Virus record (IMG/VR): IMGVR_UViG_3300020469_000020
Location: 41,192-105,191 of that record
DNA: 64,000 nucleotides
Origin: a virus
Direction: 5' to 3' (one strand)
In this document: one piece after another, positions 42,030 to 49,817 of the stretch
Layout of the letters: each line of letters opens with the position of its first letter
Position numbering within the stretch: the stretch's first letter is position 1
Made by a program: the position numbers and the translations under genes
The notes under the pieces: generated by a model
What the model was told of the DNA's origin: nothing
The model's database searches: none
Seen by the model: only the letters and a program-made list of their open reading frames with translations

Positions 42030-42953
42030 TTATTCGCTTGCTAGTTTTTCAAAAAAGGCAAGTTCATCATCTTCGGCTGCAGGCGTTGTTACTCTATCAG
42101 ATTTAGCTACAAAGTCGGGAACAGACTTTCTAACTGGTTGTTCAACAGGTTCAGAAGAAGTTTCTGTTACTGTATGATCTACTTCAGTTTGAGAGTTATT
42201 AGGTTTACTACCAAACATTACAGACTGAAATCTTTTATTCAAATCATCATAAGACTTGTAATAATCACTTGCTGTAAATTCGCTTAACGAATATTGAGAA
42301 CGCCAAATTTTTTCCATTTCACCATCAGTTTCTGCCAACTGAGTTGGAGTATCAAATGAAGATTTATCATAAGTGATATAACCTTTTTCTCTTCTCATTC
42401 TCAATCGAAAATTACAACCTTCCAAAAAGTCAAACACATAAATTGGCTCTTCTGGTTTCATATCTGCAAATTCAGGTGCAGGAGGATTAATTTTCTCCTG
42501 AATAAATTCAAAGATTTTAGGACCGTATTGAAATAAAAATACTTTTCCTTCATTATCAGGATTTGTTGGATCTGAAATAACTAAAACATTAGAAACATAT
42601 TTCAATTTCTTTTTACGCAATCTTGCTAGAGTTTCGTTTTCAGTTCCACCTTCTGCCCACAATTGATTATTTGCTTCACAAATAGGACACTCTTTACCAA
42701 TACTTTTTGGACAATTATCAATTAACCAGCCATGAGGACCTTTAAATTCATGACGATGGTATTTTACATACTCTTCTTGTTCATCTGGACTTGGTGGCAA
42801 AAAACGAATGATAGCAGAACCTACACCATCTTTTGCTTCTAGTCTCCAAAATCTATTATCATCATAAGATGTATTTTTAGATTCTTTTTCCAACTTTTGT
42901 TGCATTGAAGCAAGTCTAGTTGTTCTAGATTTTAAAGCTGACTTGAAATCCAT
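42030..42953 (-). CDS. gp32: Single-stranded DNA-binding protein gp32
   Basis: A 307-aa T4-type SSB (T4 301 aa). N-terminal LAST-like basic motif, OB core with zinc site residues His (HGWLID context) and Cys in NCPKSIGKECPICEANN (about 79-95), and an acidic C-terminal tail DDELAFFEKLASE that recruits gp59 and other partners. An AAGGAG site, its own strong promoter and a terminator on both ends make it a separate unit. Confidence 0.95.
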   Translation of the reverse strand: MDFKSALKSRTTRLASMQQKLEKESKNTSYDDNRFWRLEAKDGVGSAIIRFLPPSPDEQEEYVKYHRHEFKGPHGWLIDNCPKSIGKECPICEANNQLWAEGGTENETLARLRKKKLKYVSNVLVISDPTNPDNEGKVFLFQYGPKIFEFIQEKINPPAPEFADMKPEEPIYVFDFLEGCNFRLRMRREKGYITYDKSSFDTPTQLAETDGEMEKIWRSQYSLSEFTASDYYKSYDDLNKRFQSVMFGSKPNNSQTEVDHTVTETSSEPVEQPVRKSVPDFVAKSDRVTTPAAEDDELAFFEKLASE

Positions 42954-43014
42954 AAATTATACTCTCCTTGAAAATGTTAATAAAAGCATTTTGATACAAA
43001 ATTCACTCTCAAAG

Positions 43015-43043
43015 ATCTTAACACACTTAAATAATTTTGTCAA
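43015..43043 (-). promoter_or_regulatory. Strong sigma70-like promoter for gp32
   Basis: -35 TTGACA (43038-43043), 17-bp spacer, -10 TAAGAT (43015-43020), with one GATC at the -10. The -35 overlaps the gp59 stop codon. Confidence 0.82.
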
Positions 43044-43684
43044 GTGCAAAAAATCTCTTTAACGATTTTTTTCAAACTTGTTGTCTCTTGCTCCTTTAAA
43101 AAGGTTTTCATTTTCTTCAGTCTTTGATTTATGATTGGAAAAAGAACATTTTCAGAAACTCTTGTTTCCATTATTTTTGAAAAATTTAAGACTTGATCCA
43201 AATATAAAACTGTTTGTGGTGATACTTGACTTTTTATTATAAACTTATAAATCATAGGAACTATATTTTCTTCAATTAAAAACATCGTGTTCATATTAGA
43301 TTTTTTTTTCTCTAGATATAATTTTATTTCATTTAACTCTTTTTCAAAAAAGTATTTTGGAGAATTTTGATAACTTGTCCAATATTTCCATGAAGAGACA
43401 TAATCTTCTGACATAAAGTATTCTATTTTTATTTTCGGATTATGGAATAAACCTGGAATAAAAAAATCTGGAAAGTCTTTTTTATCTTTTCCTTTTGCAA
43501 TAATACTATATGGTACAATATCATTAAAGTTGTGCTTTTTTATTTTTCCGTTATATTTCAAATAATTATAATTTTTAGAACTAAAATGTAATTTAATAGC
43601 TTGATATTTTTCTTTTACTTCCTCTGGTGTTACCAAAGATGTCTGGAAATTTCCTCGTTTTTGGTAAGAAGTTAAGTTGTTCAA
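43040..43684 (-). CDS. gp59: Helicase loader gp59
   Basis: T4 gp59 family protein loading gp41 helicase on gp32-coated DNA. EVKEKYQAIKLHFSSKNYNY with LKYNGKIK following is the conserved N-terminal HMG-like start, compare T4 VYKLYLMIKQHMNGKYDVIKYN. The C-terminal domain is helical with SQVSPQTVLYLDQVLNFS. No ATG is available: TTG at 43684 gives 214 aa but overlaps the upstream gene by 92 nt; a TTG at 43636 gives 198 aa and starts closer to the family consensus. Synteny 32-59-33 matches T4. Confidence 0.8.
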   Translation of the reverse strand: MNNLTSYQKRGNFQTSLVTPEEVKEKYQAIKLHFSSKNYNYLKYNGKIKKHNFNDIVPYSIIAKGKDKKDFPDFFIPGLFHNPKIKIEYFMSEDYVSSWKYWTSYQNSPKYFFEKELNEIKLYLEKKKSNMNTMFLIEENIVPMIYKFIIKSQVSPQTVLYLDQVLNFSKIMETRVSENVLFPIINQRLKKMKTFLKEQETTSLKKIVKEIFCT

Positions 43685-43853
43685 ATTCCTCTCTTATATC
43701 TGATTTAAGTTTTCCTGAAATAAAAGGAGCAACACTTTCATATTCAATACGTCTTTCATCACAAAATTGAATTATAGTTTCAATTAAACTTTGATTTGTT
43801 TTTTGTCTTAAAACATAAATTTTTTTTTGAAAACTTTCAACAGTTTCAAACAT
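43593..43853 (-). CDS. gp33: Late transcription co-activator gp33-like
   Basis: An 86-aa protein in the T4 gp33 position. The helical segment SLIETIIQFCDERRIEYESV then APFISGKLKSDIREEFEQLN resembles the gp33 proteins of marine T4-like phages as I recall them. In T4, gp33 bridges the sliding clamp and RNA polymerase to activate late promoters, which fits the many (T/G)ATAAATA boxes in this window. gp55 is not in the window. Confidence 0.6.
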   Translation of the reverse strand: MFETVESFQKKIYVLRQKTNQSLIETIIQFCDERRIEYESVAPFISGKLKSDIREEFEQLNFLPKTRKFPDIFGNTRGSKRKISSY

Positions 43854-44273
43854 TTAATTTTCCTTTTGAGTTACGTTATCTTGTACAGAATTTTCATAAT
43901 ACTCTATAATATTTTTTTGTTGTATGATATAACGTCTAATTTCGGCTACATTCAATGATAGTCTTTCATAATCTTTAACTTCTATAGCATAAAATACCCA
44001 CTCCTTTCCTTGTTCTTTGTTTATTTTTTCATTAAAAGCATCTATTGTATCCGGTGTTATTACATACCATGTAATATTTTTATTAAGTTTTAATCCCTTT
44101 GGCCTAGCTTGAATGGGAATATTCTTTTCAATAACTTTTGTTTTTATAATAACTTCTGGTTCTTTTTGAACAGAAGGTTGTTTGTTACTACAACTGTTTA
44201 ATAAAAAACTAATTGGTAGTATCAGTAGAAGTAATTTCTTCCAACTCTGCAAAAATTTTAGAGGTAGCTTCAT
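43854..44273 (-). CDS. o-spanin lipoprotein (Rz1-like)
   Basis: A 139-aa lipoprotein with signal and lipobox LLNSC (LLLLILPISFLLNSCSNKQ, Cys at about residue 28). The mature part has ITWYVITPDTIDAFNEKI and DYERLSLNVAEIRRYIIQQK, a block I recall next to spanin genes in marine T4-like phages. Its start lies 65 nt inside the i-spanin gene in another frame, the classic Rz/Rz1 overlap. The outer-membrane half of the spanin pair that fuses membranes at lysis. Confidence 0.75.
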   Translation of the reverse strand: MKLPLKFLQSWKKLLLLILPISFLLNSCSNKQPSVQKEPEVIIKTKVIEKNIPIQARPKGLKLNKNITWYVITPDTIDAFNEKINKEQGKEWVFYAIEVKDYERLSLNVAEIRRYIIQQKNIIEYYENSVQDNVTQKEN

Positions 44274-44610
44274 TTATACGTTTTTCAATAAGACCAGGTT
44301 TCTTTGAAGAAAGTTTTGTGAGATTATGATCATTCAATTTTTTCTGAAGGTCAATATTATAATTCTCTGCTTTCTGCAAAGACTTTTGAAGTTGTAATGT
44401 TTCTTTTTGTATTTTGGAATTTTGCTCACTTAAAACATTTACAGTAGTTTCTACATCTTTTAGACTGGATTTATACTTAGATGCTTCAGAAGTTTTAATT
44501 TCTAACTGATTTTTTAAATTTATGTAATGATTATATCCATAATATATACTTCCAGATACACTTAATAATAGTATTACTATTGTGTATAATTTGGTTAACA
44601 TATACTTCAA
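44209..44610 (-). CDS. i-spanin (Rz-like)
   Basis: A 133-aa protein with one N-terminal TM helix (LYTIVILLLSVSGSIYYGY, about residues 7-25) and a long periplasmic coiled coil (about 30-105), the plan of inner-membrane spanins. It overlaps the lipoprotein gene by 65 nt. A late box lies 33 nt upstream. No holin or endolysin gene was recognised adjacent. Confidence 0.75.
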   Translation of the reverse strand: MKYMLTKLYTIVILLLSVSGSIYYGYNHYINLKNQLEIKTSEASKYKSSLKDVETTVNVLSEQNSKIQKETLQLQKSLQKAENYNIDLQKKLNDHNLTKLSSKKPGLIEKRINEATSKIFAELEEITSTDTTN

Positions 44611-44642
44611 TCTTTAATTTGAAATGATTTATCTTAATATTA

Positions 44643-44650
44643 TATTTATC
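44643..44650 (-). promoter_or_regulatory. Late promoter box (GATAAATA) for the spanin pair
   Basis: Minus-strand GATAAATA, 33 nt ahead of the i-spanin ATG. Late timing suits lysis genes. Confidence 0.6.
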
Positions 44651-44865
44651 GTGTGCGGAATGTGGAAAAGAAAAAGAAAAGAAACTTAAACAAAAAACAA
44701 ACTTCAAAATACAAAAAACAGACAAGCACGGTGTTCAATATTCTCGGAGCAATGAACAAATTTTACTTTACCGAGGAGCAGTGAACAGTCAGGTTTAGAG
44801 TAGTTTTAAGGCCGCATTAGATGCGTGGAGTTTCTTAGTACATTCTCTTTTCCACTACGAACAAA
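44651..44865. other. Non-coding gap with repeated motif, possible small RNA or operator region
   Basis: No convincing gene in 215 bp. Minus strand carries two related blocks, TGTTCACTGCTCCTCGG (44771-44787) and TGTTCATTGCTCCGAG (44741-44757 region), about 30 bp apart, and a hairpin around CCGCATTAGATGCGTGG (44812-44828). Local G+C is higher than in the flanks. Could be a structured leader or terminator of the 192-aa gene transcript, a small RNA, or protein-binding sites. Confidence 0.35.
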
Positions 44866-45444
44866 TTAGATCAAGTCTTCCTCCTGGAGGACCTTTTCCT
44901 CTTTGTCCGATAAACGAATAGTTGTTGAAACATTTAGTTCCAATAACTTATCGGTTATTTTTTGACGATGTTTTTTACATGTACGAATTTCTTTACGATA
45001 TTCTTCTACCTCTTCTTTTGAAATAAGAACAGTAGATACCGACATTCCTCTCAAATAGCGAGGAGAATCTTCTCCCTGTTTTTCAAGTTTTTCCATTCGA
45101 TTAATAATTTCTTCCGCAGTATATCTACGAACAGATTTACTATCATCTACCAGTTCGGATAACCAGTTAACGATATTTGTGACTTCACGTTCTTCAGTTA
45201 ATAATTTGGAAATACCAATTTCCATATTTTTATGTGCAACTTTTTCTCTCATAGAAAAAAGAACACTATTTAACACACGAAGACGTATTAAATTATTTTT
45301 CCATAATTCGGTGTTCTCCTTCATTTCTTCTACTACACGGTCTTTATCATCAAAAGATGATTGTACGTTAAGGTTAATGTCACGGATTATACCGTTGATT
45401 TCACTTTGAAGTGCGGCCGCTTTTCTTAAATTAACTTCTGTCAT
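44866..45444 (-). CDS. Unknown coiled-coil protein (192 aa)
   Basis: A charged, almost entirely helical 192-aa protein (NLRKAAALQSEINGIIRDIN ... EEVEEYRKEIRTCKKHRQKI). AAGGAG lies 8 nt ahead of the ATG. It follows the tRNA-Leu gene by 22 nt and may share its promoter. No family recognised. Confidence 0.65.
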   Translation of the reverse strand: MTEVNLRKAAALQSEINGIIRDINLNVQSSFDDKDRVVEEMKENTELWKNNLIRLRVLNSVLFSMREKVAHKNMEIGISKLLTEEREVTNIVNWLSELVDDSKSVRRYTAEEIINRMEKLEKQGEDSPRYLRGMSVSTVLISKEEVEEYRKEIRTCKKHRQKITDKLLELNVSTTIRLSDKEEKVLQEEDLI

Positions 45445-45466
45445 AATATACTCCTTAATTGCAAAT

Positions 45467-45553
45467 TGGTGCGGCAGGTCGGACTTGAACCGACAAGACT
45501 ATTAAGTCGACGGATTTTAAGTCCGTTGTGTTTACCATTTTCACCACAGCCGC
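45467..45553 (-). tRNA. tRNA-Leu (anticodon UAA)
   Basis: 87 nt including encoded CCA. The anticodon arm ACGGA-CTTAAAA-TCCGT gives UAA in the 7-nt loop, read as UUA leucine. There is a long class II variable arm (GACTTAATAGTC region) and a T arm GTCGG-TTCAAGT-CCGAC. Acceptor GCGGCTG/CTGCCGC has one U-U mismatch at the sixth pair. UUA is frequent in these AT-rich genes, so the tRNA suits phage codon use. Confidence 0.93.
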
Positions 45554-45578
45554 TTTTTTATAATTTTACTATGAGATC

Positions 45579-45607
45579 AGTATAACACAACTGTTTTAAA
45601 ATGTCAA
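45579..45607 (-). promoter_or_regulatory. Sigma70-like promoter for tRNA-Leu
   Basis: -35 TTGACA (45602-45607), 17-bp spacer, -10 TATACT (45579-45584), one GATC just after. RNA would begin about 20 nt ahead of the tRNA. Confidence 0.82.
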
Positions 45608-45816
45608 GGTTTTTTTATTAATTCTTTCAAACCAAAAATATCATATCCATAATATAAAGTTACATATAACAACATAAAAACGATTGTGTTTACTAAACCG
45701 CCCCAAAATAATAATATAATTAGAACTTTGCGTATAATAGGTTTAACATAAATTGTGCATGGTAATTTATATATGCAGGAATCAATAAAATTATATATGC
45801 GGTTCTTGATTGCCAT
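45604..45816 (-). CDS. Small membrane protein (70 aa)
   Basis: The ATG at 45816 has GGAGAAGATC directly upstream. Predicted TM helix VLIILLFWGGLVNTIVFML (about residues 31-49) and a second hydrophobic stretch VTLYYGYDIFGL. Overlaps the upstream 58-aa gene by 26 nt, so they are a coupled membrane pair. Its end overlaps the tRNA promoter -35. Confidence 0.6.
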   Translation of the reverse strand: MAIKNRIYNFIDSCIYKLPCTIYVKPIIRKVLIILLFWGGLVNTIVFMLLYVTLYYGYDIFGLKELIKKP

Positions 45817-45967
45817 GATCTTCTCCAATTGGAATATTTTGACGATGACACCAGTAATCATGTAAATGTCTTCTTCTCATCGGCCATAATACAAAGAAAG
45901 TTAATACTAGACAAATACCTAAACCTACTACTAAAAATAATAAGCCTCCAAATACTATATCAAACAT
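45791..45967 (-). CDS. Small single-TM protein (58 aa)
   Basis: MFDIVFGGLLFLVVGLGI, then LVLTFFVLW forms one long TM segment (about residues 5-29), then basic RRRHLHDYWCHRQ. An AAGG site 6 nt ahead of the ATG at 45967. Unknown role. Confidence 0.6.
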   Translation of the reverse strand: MFDIVFGGLLFLVVGLGICLVLTFFVLWPMRRRHLHDYWCHRQNIPIGEDHGNQEPHI

Positions 45968-45980
45968 ATCTAACCTTATT

Positions 45981-46529
45981 TTACATCATAAAATTATTTA
46001 ATTGCAAAACTTTATCTATATGAATTGGTTTGTAATCTGTCCATTCAACACATACACAACGATGATGTTTAGTTGGACTAAAATTTTGATGAATATGTCC
46101 ATGTACATTTATATGCGATCTATAAATTCCATCTTTTGAATAACTTCTTAAACCACTTATATCAATAGGAACATGAGTAAGTAATAAGTTATGCTCACGT
46201 AGTAAACGTAACATCATGACTTCTTTAAATAATTCGTTTTTAACAATCCATTTAATATTATCATGATTACCAACAATAAGTTTTTTCTTGCCGTTTAATG
46301 TTTTGAATTTGTCTGCAAAAGCAGAATTATTATTCCATGTAAGATCTCCAAGATGATATACTTCATCTTTTGGTTTTATAGTCTCATTCCAATTATCAAA
46401 CATGCAATTGTCCATTTCTTCGGCAGAAGAAAATTTATTTCCACGTATTAGATTACCATTAAAATCAATAAAGTTCAAGATATTTCTGTGACCAAAATGA
46501 GTGTCACTAATTAACCATATATCATTCAT
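45981..46529 (-). CDS. Calcineurin-like metallophosphoesterase
   Basis: A 182-aa enzyme from the ATG at 46529 (8-nt overlap with the methyltransferase gene). All metal motifs are present: SDTHFGH (residues about 7-13), YHLGDLTWN, VGNHD, LTHVPID and VHGHIHQN. These hold the two-metal site of the family. The substrate could be nucleotides, cyclic nucleotides or protein phosphate. Adjacent to the RM pair on one transcript. Confidence 0.88.
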   Translation of the reverse strand: MNDIWLISDTHFGHRNILNFIDFNGNLIRGNKFSSAEEMDNCMFDNWNETIKPKDEVYHLGDLTWNNNSAFADKFKTLNGKKKLIVGNHDNIKWIVKNELFKEVMMLRLLREHNLLLTHVPIDISGLRSYSKDGIYRSHINVHGHIHQNFSPTKHHRCVCVEWTDYKPIHIDKVLQLNNFMM

Positions 46530-47589
46530 AATAATAATCTCTAGTTGATGGACCTTTTTCAAAAATGCGAGTTAAATCAGAGTTTTTCTTTTTATGAGTT
46601 TTATCATTAGATTGTCTTTTAGGAGAAGTCAAACCAATATCATAAGTATGCTCCCATTCTTGTTTTTTATGATAATCATATACATCTGAAATTAATTTCA
46701 TTTTCCCTATATCATGCACATTCCAGGCAGAAGAGCCATATTCATATAGTCTATCTAAACAATTTTGAATAACAGGAAATAACCATTTATCACGCCAATC
46801 TTCATATGTAGTAAACATATTTTCTGATTGCTTTTCAGAATCAGAATAAATTTCTAAATTAAAATATGGAGGTGAAGTTAAAACTAGATGTACTTTTTCA
46901 AAATCATAGTTGGGTATATTTTCAGCACCATCACAATATAATTGATATCTGCTTTTGTCAATATTTAAAAAAGAAAGCATCCTATTTAAATTTTCAAAAG
47001 TTTCTTCATTTGGCTCAAATCCAATATATTTTTGATTTTTTGCTAATGTACCGAGCAATCTTCCACCCCAACCACAACAAGGATCTAAAACAACAGGATT
47101 ACTTATTGTAAGATTTTGACGGAAACAAATTGATTTTGCTAGGTGTGGCCTGTACATAGTGTTTTTCGTCAAGCCACAACAGAAATAGATACCTCTCCGA
47201 AGTTCTGAGAGATACGGAGTTGAATGACTCTTACGATTCCATTTCAGAACTTTGACAAGATTTTCTTTAGTCCAACTATTTTCAAAACTAACACCCTTAT
47301 TATTTTTAATTTTAAAATAATTTGGAAAGAAATGTTCACATAATTTCATACCAACACGTACAGTTGAAGAACTGTGCTTACCTATACCTATTGCGGTGCC
47401 ATTATGTCGGTAACTAGAAACATCATATTCACATAATTTTAGCCAGTCTTTATGTAAATTTTGGTTATCATAACTATGTTTATAATCTATATGATATAAT
47501 TCTTCTGCTAAATTTTCTACAATATCTTCAAACTGTTGATCTGATAACTGTCTAAGTGAATTTTTTTTATTCAAAAATTGTAAAATCAT
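46522..47589 (-). CDS. DNA methyltransferase, SPPY type
   Basis: A 355-aa putative modification methylase. Motif I (SAM binding) VLDPCCGWGGRLLGTLA and motif IV LVLTSPPYFNLE are clear. TSPPY is typical of N4-cytosine and some N6-adenine enzymes, and motif I before motif IV indicates the gamma/beta-like order to be tested. The N-terminal 160 residues with PYLSELRRGIYFCCGLTKNT may recognise the target. It overlaps the nuclease-like gene by 23 nt. Confidence 0.82.
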   Translation of the reverse strand: MILQFLNKKNSLRQLSDQQFEDIVENLAEELYHIDYKHSYDNQNLHKDWLKLCEYDVSSYRHNGTAIGIGKHSSSTVRVGMKLCEHFFPNYFKIKNNKGVSFENSWTKENLVKVLKWNRKSHSTPYLSELRRGIYFCCGLTKNTMYRPHLAKSICFRQNLTISNPVVLDPCCGWGGRLLGTLAKNQKYIGFEPNEETFENLNRMLSFLNIDKSRYQLYCDGAENIPNYDFEKVHLVLTSPPYFNLEIYSDSEKQSENMFTTYEDWRDKWLFPVIQNCLDRLYEYGSSAWNVHDIGKMKLISDVYDYHKKQEWEHTYDIGLTSPKRQSNDKTHKKKNSDLTRIFEKGPSTRDYYYE

Positions 47590-48124
47590 AATAAAGATTC
47601 TTTTCTAAAAATTCTTGATAATCCAAATCAAACCATAATTGGTCTGACATTTTTTTCTGAATTCTGGCTTTATTTTTTCTTAAATTACCGCTCCAACCAG
47701 ATGTGGTCCTTTTCCAATCATATTCTTTAAAATTGGGTTTTTTAAAAATATGAAGACGATATTTATTTTCATTAATTTGAACAAGTGACCAAATTTCATC
47801 TTCATGATTTTCTGAAATATAATTTAGTTTTTCTGTTAGAGTTTCATATTTTGTAGTTCTGTGAGAAGAAATGGTAAGTTTGGGAGTTCTCTTACCCTCA
47901 ATACTTCCGCCTTTACAAGATATTTTTAAGTTTTCACATACAATATCAACACCTTGACTATGACTTCCCGCATTCCAAGTTGAATTTAAATCACATGCCA
48001 AAAAAGATTTGTGCAGAATATTTTCCCATGCTTGAGAATCTATTTTAAATTGATATCCACTGTGATGCCAGTGTATCCATTTTTGAATTTCAGAAAGCAA
48101 TTTCTCAGAAATATTAATAGACAT
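47567..48124 (-). CDS. Putative type II restriction endonuclease
   Basis: A 185-aa protein from ATG 48124, with AAAGGAG 7 nt upstream. SHSQGVDIVCENLKISCKGG (about residues 55-74) fits a PD-(D/E)xK nuclease core, with Asp in GVDI and SCK as the xK element. SSHRTTKYETLTEKLNYI follows. It lies directly upstream of and overlaps a DNA methyltransferase gene, the standard layout of a compact type II RM system. Specificity unknown. It may restrict competing phage or host DNA. Confidence 0.65.
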   Translation of the reverse strand: MSINISEKLLSEIQKWIHWHHSGYQFKIDSQAWENILHKSFLACDLNSTWNAGSHSQGVDIVCENLKISCKGGSIEGKRTPKLTISSHRTTKYETLTEKLNYISENHEDEIWSLVQINENKYRLHIFKKPNFKEYDWKRTTSGWSGNLRKNKARIQKKMSDQLWFDLDYQEFLEKNLYYDFTIFE

Positions 48125-48129
48125 AGAGG

Positions 48130-48176
48130 AATCTCCTTTGCTATTTGTATTTCGAATTAGTATAGCAAAGGAGATT
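48130..48176. repeat. Perfect 15-bp inverted repeat over the RM promoter
   Basis: AATCTCCTTTGCTAT (48130-48144) and ATAGCAAAGGAGATT (48162-48176), 17 bp apart. One arm covers the ribosome site of the nuclease gene, the other covers most of the -10 and spacer. It looks like an operator or a self-pairing control element. Confidence 0.85.
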
Positions 48177-48187
48177 GAAAATGTCAA
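48159..48187 (-). promoter_or_regulatory. Sigma70-like promoter of the RM operon
   Basis: -35 TTGACA (48182-48187), 17-bp spacer, -10 TATACT (48159-48164) in a GCTATACT context. Embedded in the inverted repeat 48130-48176. Confidence 0.82.
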
Positions 48188-48199
48188 GTAAAAAATCTA

Positions 48200-49192
48200 T
48201 TATTTATTAAATTTTTTCACATAATCTGTAACTACTTTGTATTTTCTGACTACCTCATCCATAGACTCTCCGTCTCTAAATGACTGTTTATCAAGTTGTT
48301 TTTGAGAATCTCCGTTCGGCCATATTCTCCAACTATCATTATCTATAACGTCAGACACTAATATTTCATTAGTTTGCTTACACTTACCCATTTCTATTTT
48401 GAGATCAACTAACTCTACATCAAACTCTTCCCAAGATTTTTCTAACAACATAAATGTATCAAACATTAATTTTATCATTATTTGATATTCATAAGGTGTA
48501 ATCAAACTATCTATTGTACAAAGTTTATTTTTATGTGTGGGTTCTTCTTTAGCAGAATATAAATCCATTTTAAATCCTGTTTTATCATTTTCATTTCCAT
48601 TTTTTTCTCTCCAATCACCCCAATTAAAAATAGCATATGGGTCGGTATAAACAGGTAAAATCCACTCACCATCTTTCATATATTTTTTTCTTGCAGTATC
48701 TTCTGGAACTAATCCCCAATCAAAATCTTTATCTTCTTCATCTGAGTGTAAAAAGTGATCATATTTTACATAAGAATACTTATGAAAAAATTCATATAAT
48801 GGTTTTCCTTTTACTCCTCTATCACTAAGTCCAAATTTAAATCCTTTTTTTATTTGTGGATTTCTTTTCAAATAACTTCCAAATGCTGTTCTTCTTATTA
48901 CACATTCATATGGAATCATATCACAATTACGTGCAATAAAACTTGAATTATCTAATTGTCTAACAAATGAATTTGCTATATTATTTTTAGTTAATAATTT
49001 AAATATTTCACAATTTTGTATAGTTTTTTCTTCTGCTACTTCTACTTCTGTTTTTTTCGCAGCATCATAAGCAGTTAACACATTTTTAGTAGAAATTTTC
49101 AACAGATTTTTAAACTCATCACTATGCTCTTCGTAGCGAACATTTGTAAATGGTGTAAGTATTTTAGTTTTTCCCTCTATTGTTTCCGACAT
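48200..49192 (-). CDS. purC: SAICAR synthetase (PurC)
   Basis: A 330-aa enzyme joining CAIR and aspartate, purine step 8. It starts with IEGKTKILTPF (compare family EGKTKxxY), contains STKNVLTAYDAAKK (ATP site DxxTA-like), SFIARNCDMIPYECVIRRTA (about 107-126) with the R-R-A block and a C-terminal VDLKIEMGK and SDVIDNDSWRIWP, the catalytic (V/S)D(E)(I/V)xxDSxR region. It is longer than bacterial PurC (about 240), owing to insertions. Last gene of the pur operon. Confidence 0.94.
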   Translation of the reverse strand: MSETIEGKTKILTPFTNVRYEEHSDEFKNLLKISTKNVLTAYDAAKKTEVEVAEEKTIQNCEIFKLLTKNNIANSFVRQLDNSSFIARNCDMIPYECVIRRTAFGSYLKRNPQIKKGFKFGLSDRGVKGKPLYEFFHKYSYVKYDHFLHSDEEDKDFDWGLVPEDTARKKYMKDGEWILPVYTDPYAIFNWGDWREKNGNENDKTGFKMDLYSAKEEPTHKNKLCTIDSLITPYEYQIMIKLMFDTFMLLEKSWEEFDVELVDLKIEMGKCKQTNEILVSDVIDNDSWRIWPNGDSQKQLDKQSFRDGESMDEVVRKYKVVTDYVKKFNK

Positions 49193-49196
49193 ATTG

Positions 49197-49817
49197 CTAA
49201 TCTCTTTTAAAAAAGCTTCTACCCATTACTAGGTAATCTGCTCCGTTTTTTATTGCTTCTTCTGGTGTGGATACTCTAATTTGATCTTGTTTATCATCAA
49301 TATCATATCTTATTCCAGGACAAATTTTTTTAAGTTCATGCGAATCCAATATATCTTCTTTAAGAAGTAACAAATCTTTTGGTGAGCATATCATTCCCCA
49401 AAATCCATTATCCTTCATTAACATTGTGGATCTTTTGTAAAGATTGTATGCACTCTTATTATAAACAGTCCGAGTGTCATCATAGTCCCAACTTGTTAGA
49501 AATGTTACACCTAGTAATTTAATTTTGTCTGCATATTTTTTTAACGATTCAATTGCTTTTAAATTATTATTCATATGAACTGTTACCATATCGGCACCAG
49601 TATCTATCAAATGTTCAACTACACTACACATTGTATTTGGTATATCATATAATTTGTAATCACAGAATATAGTTCTATGATTAGTTTTTGTATATGGATA
49701 TAAAATATGATTTAATTTAAATGCATATACTTTATATTTCCACTCTTGAATTATTTTATCAGCCTCTTCTACAGTATAATTATCTAAAGCGACTATAGTT
49801 TTTGAATTAATATTCAT
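49197..49817 (-). CDS. pyrF: Orotidine 5'-phosphate decarboxylase (PyrF)
   Basis: A 206-aa TIM-barrel decarboxylase making UMP. The catalytic tetrad sequence FCDYKLYDIPNT (about residues 50-61; D-K-D) is intact, preceded by FKLNHILYPY and followed by TVHMNNN. The phosphate-binding CPGIRYD and MGRSFF blocks are present. It starts 4 nt inside the stop of the aminotransferase gene. It is the only de novo pyrimidine enzyme recognised here. Confidence 0.93.
   Translation of the reverse strand: MNINSKTIVALDNYTVEEADKIIQEWKYKVYAFKLNHILYPYTKTNHRTIFCDYKLYDIPNTMCSVVEHLIDTGADMVTVHMNNNLKAIESLKKYADKIKLLGVTFLTSWDYDDTRTVYNKSAYNLYKRSTMLMKDNGFWGMICSPKDLLLLKEDILDSHELKKICPGIRYDIDDKQDQIRVSTPEEAIKNGADYLVMGRSFFKRD

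Noticed and set aside
44531-44725. A 64-aa reading frame overlapping the i-spanin start
   Set aside because: It runs through the late promoter box, is full of Phe/Ile low complexity and overlaps the well-supported i-spanin start.
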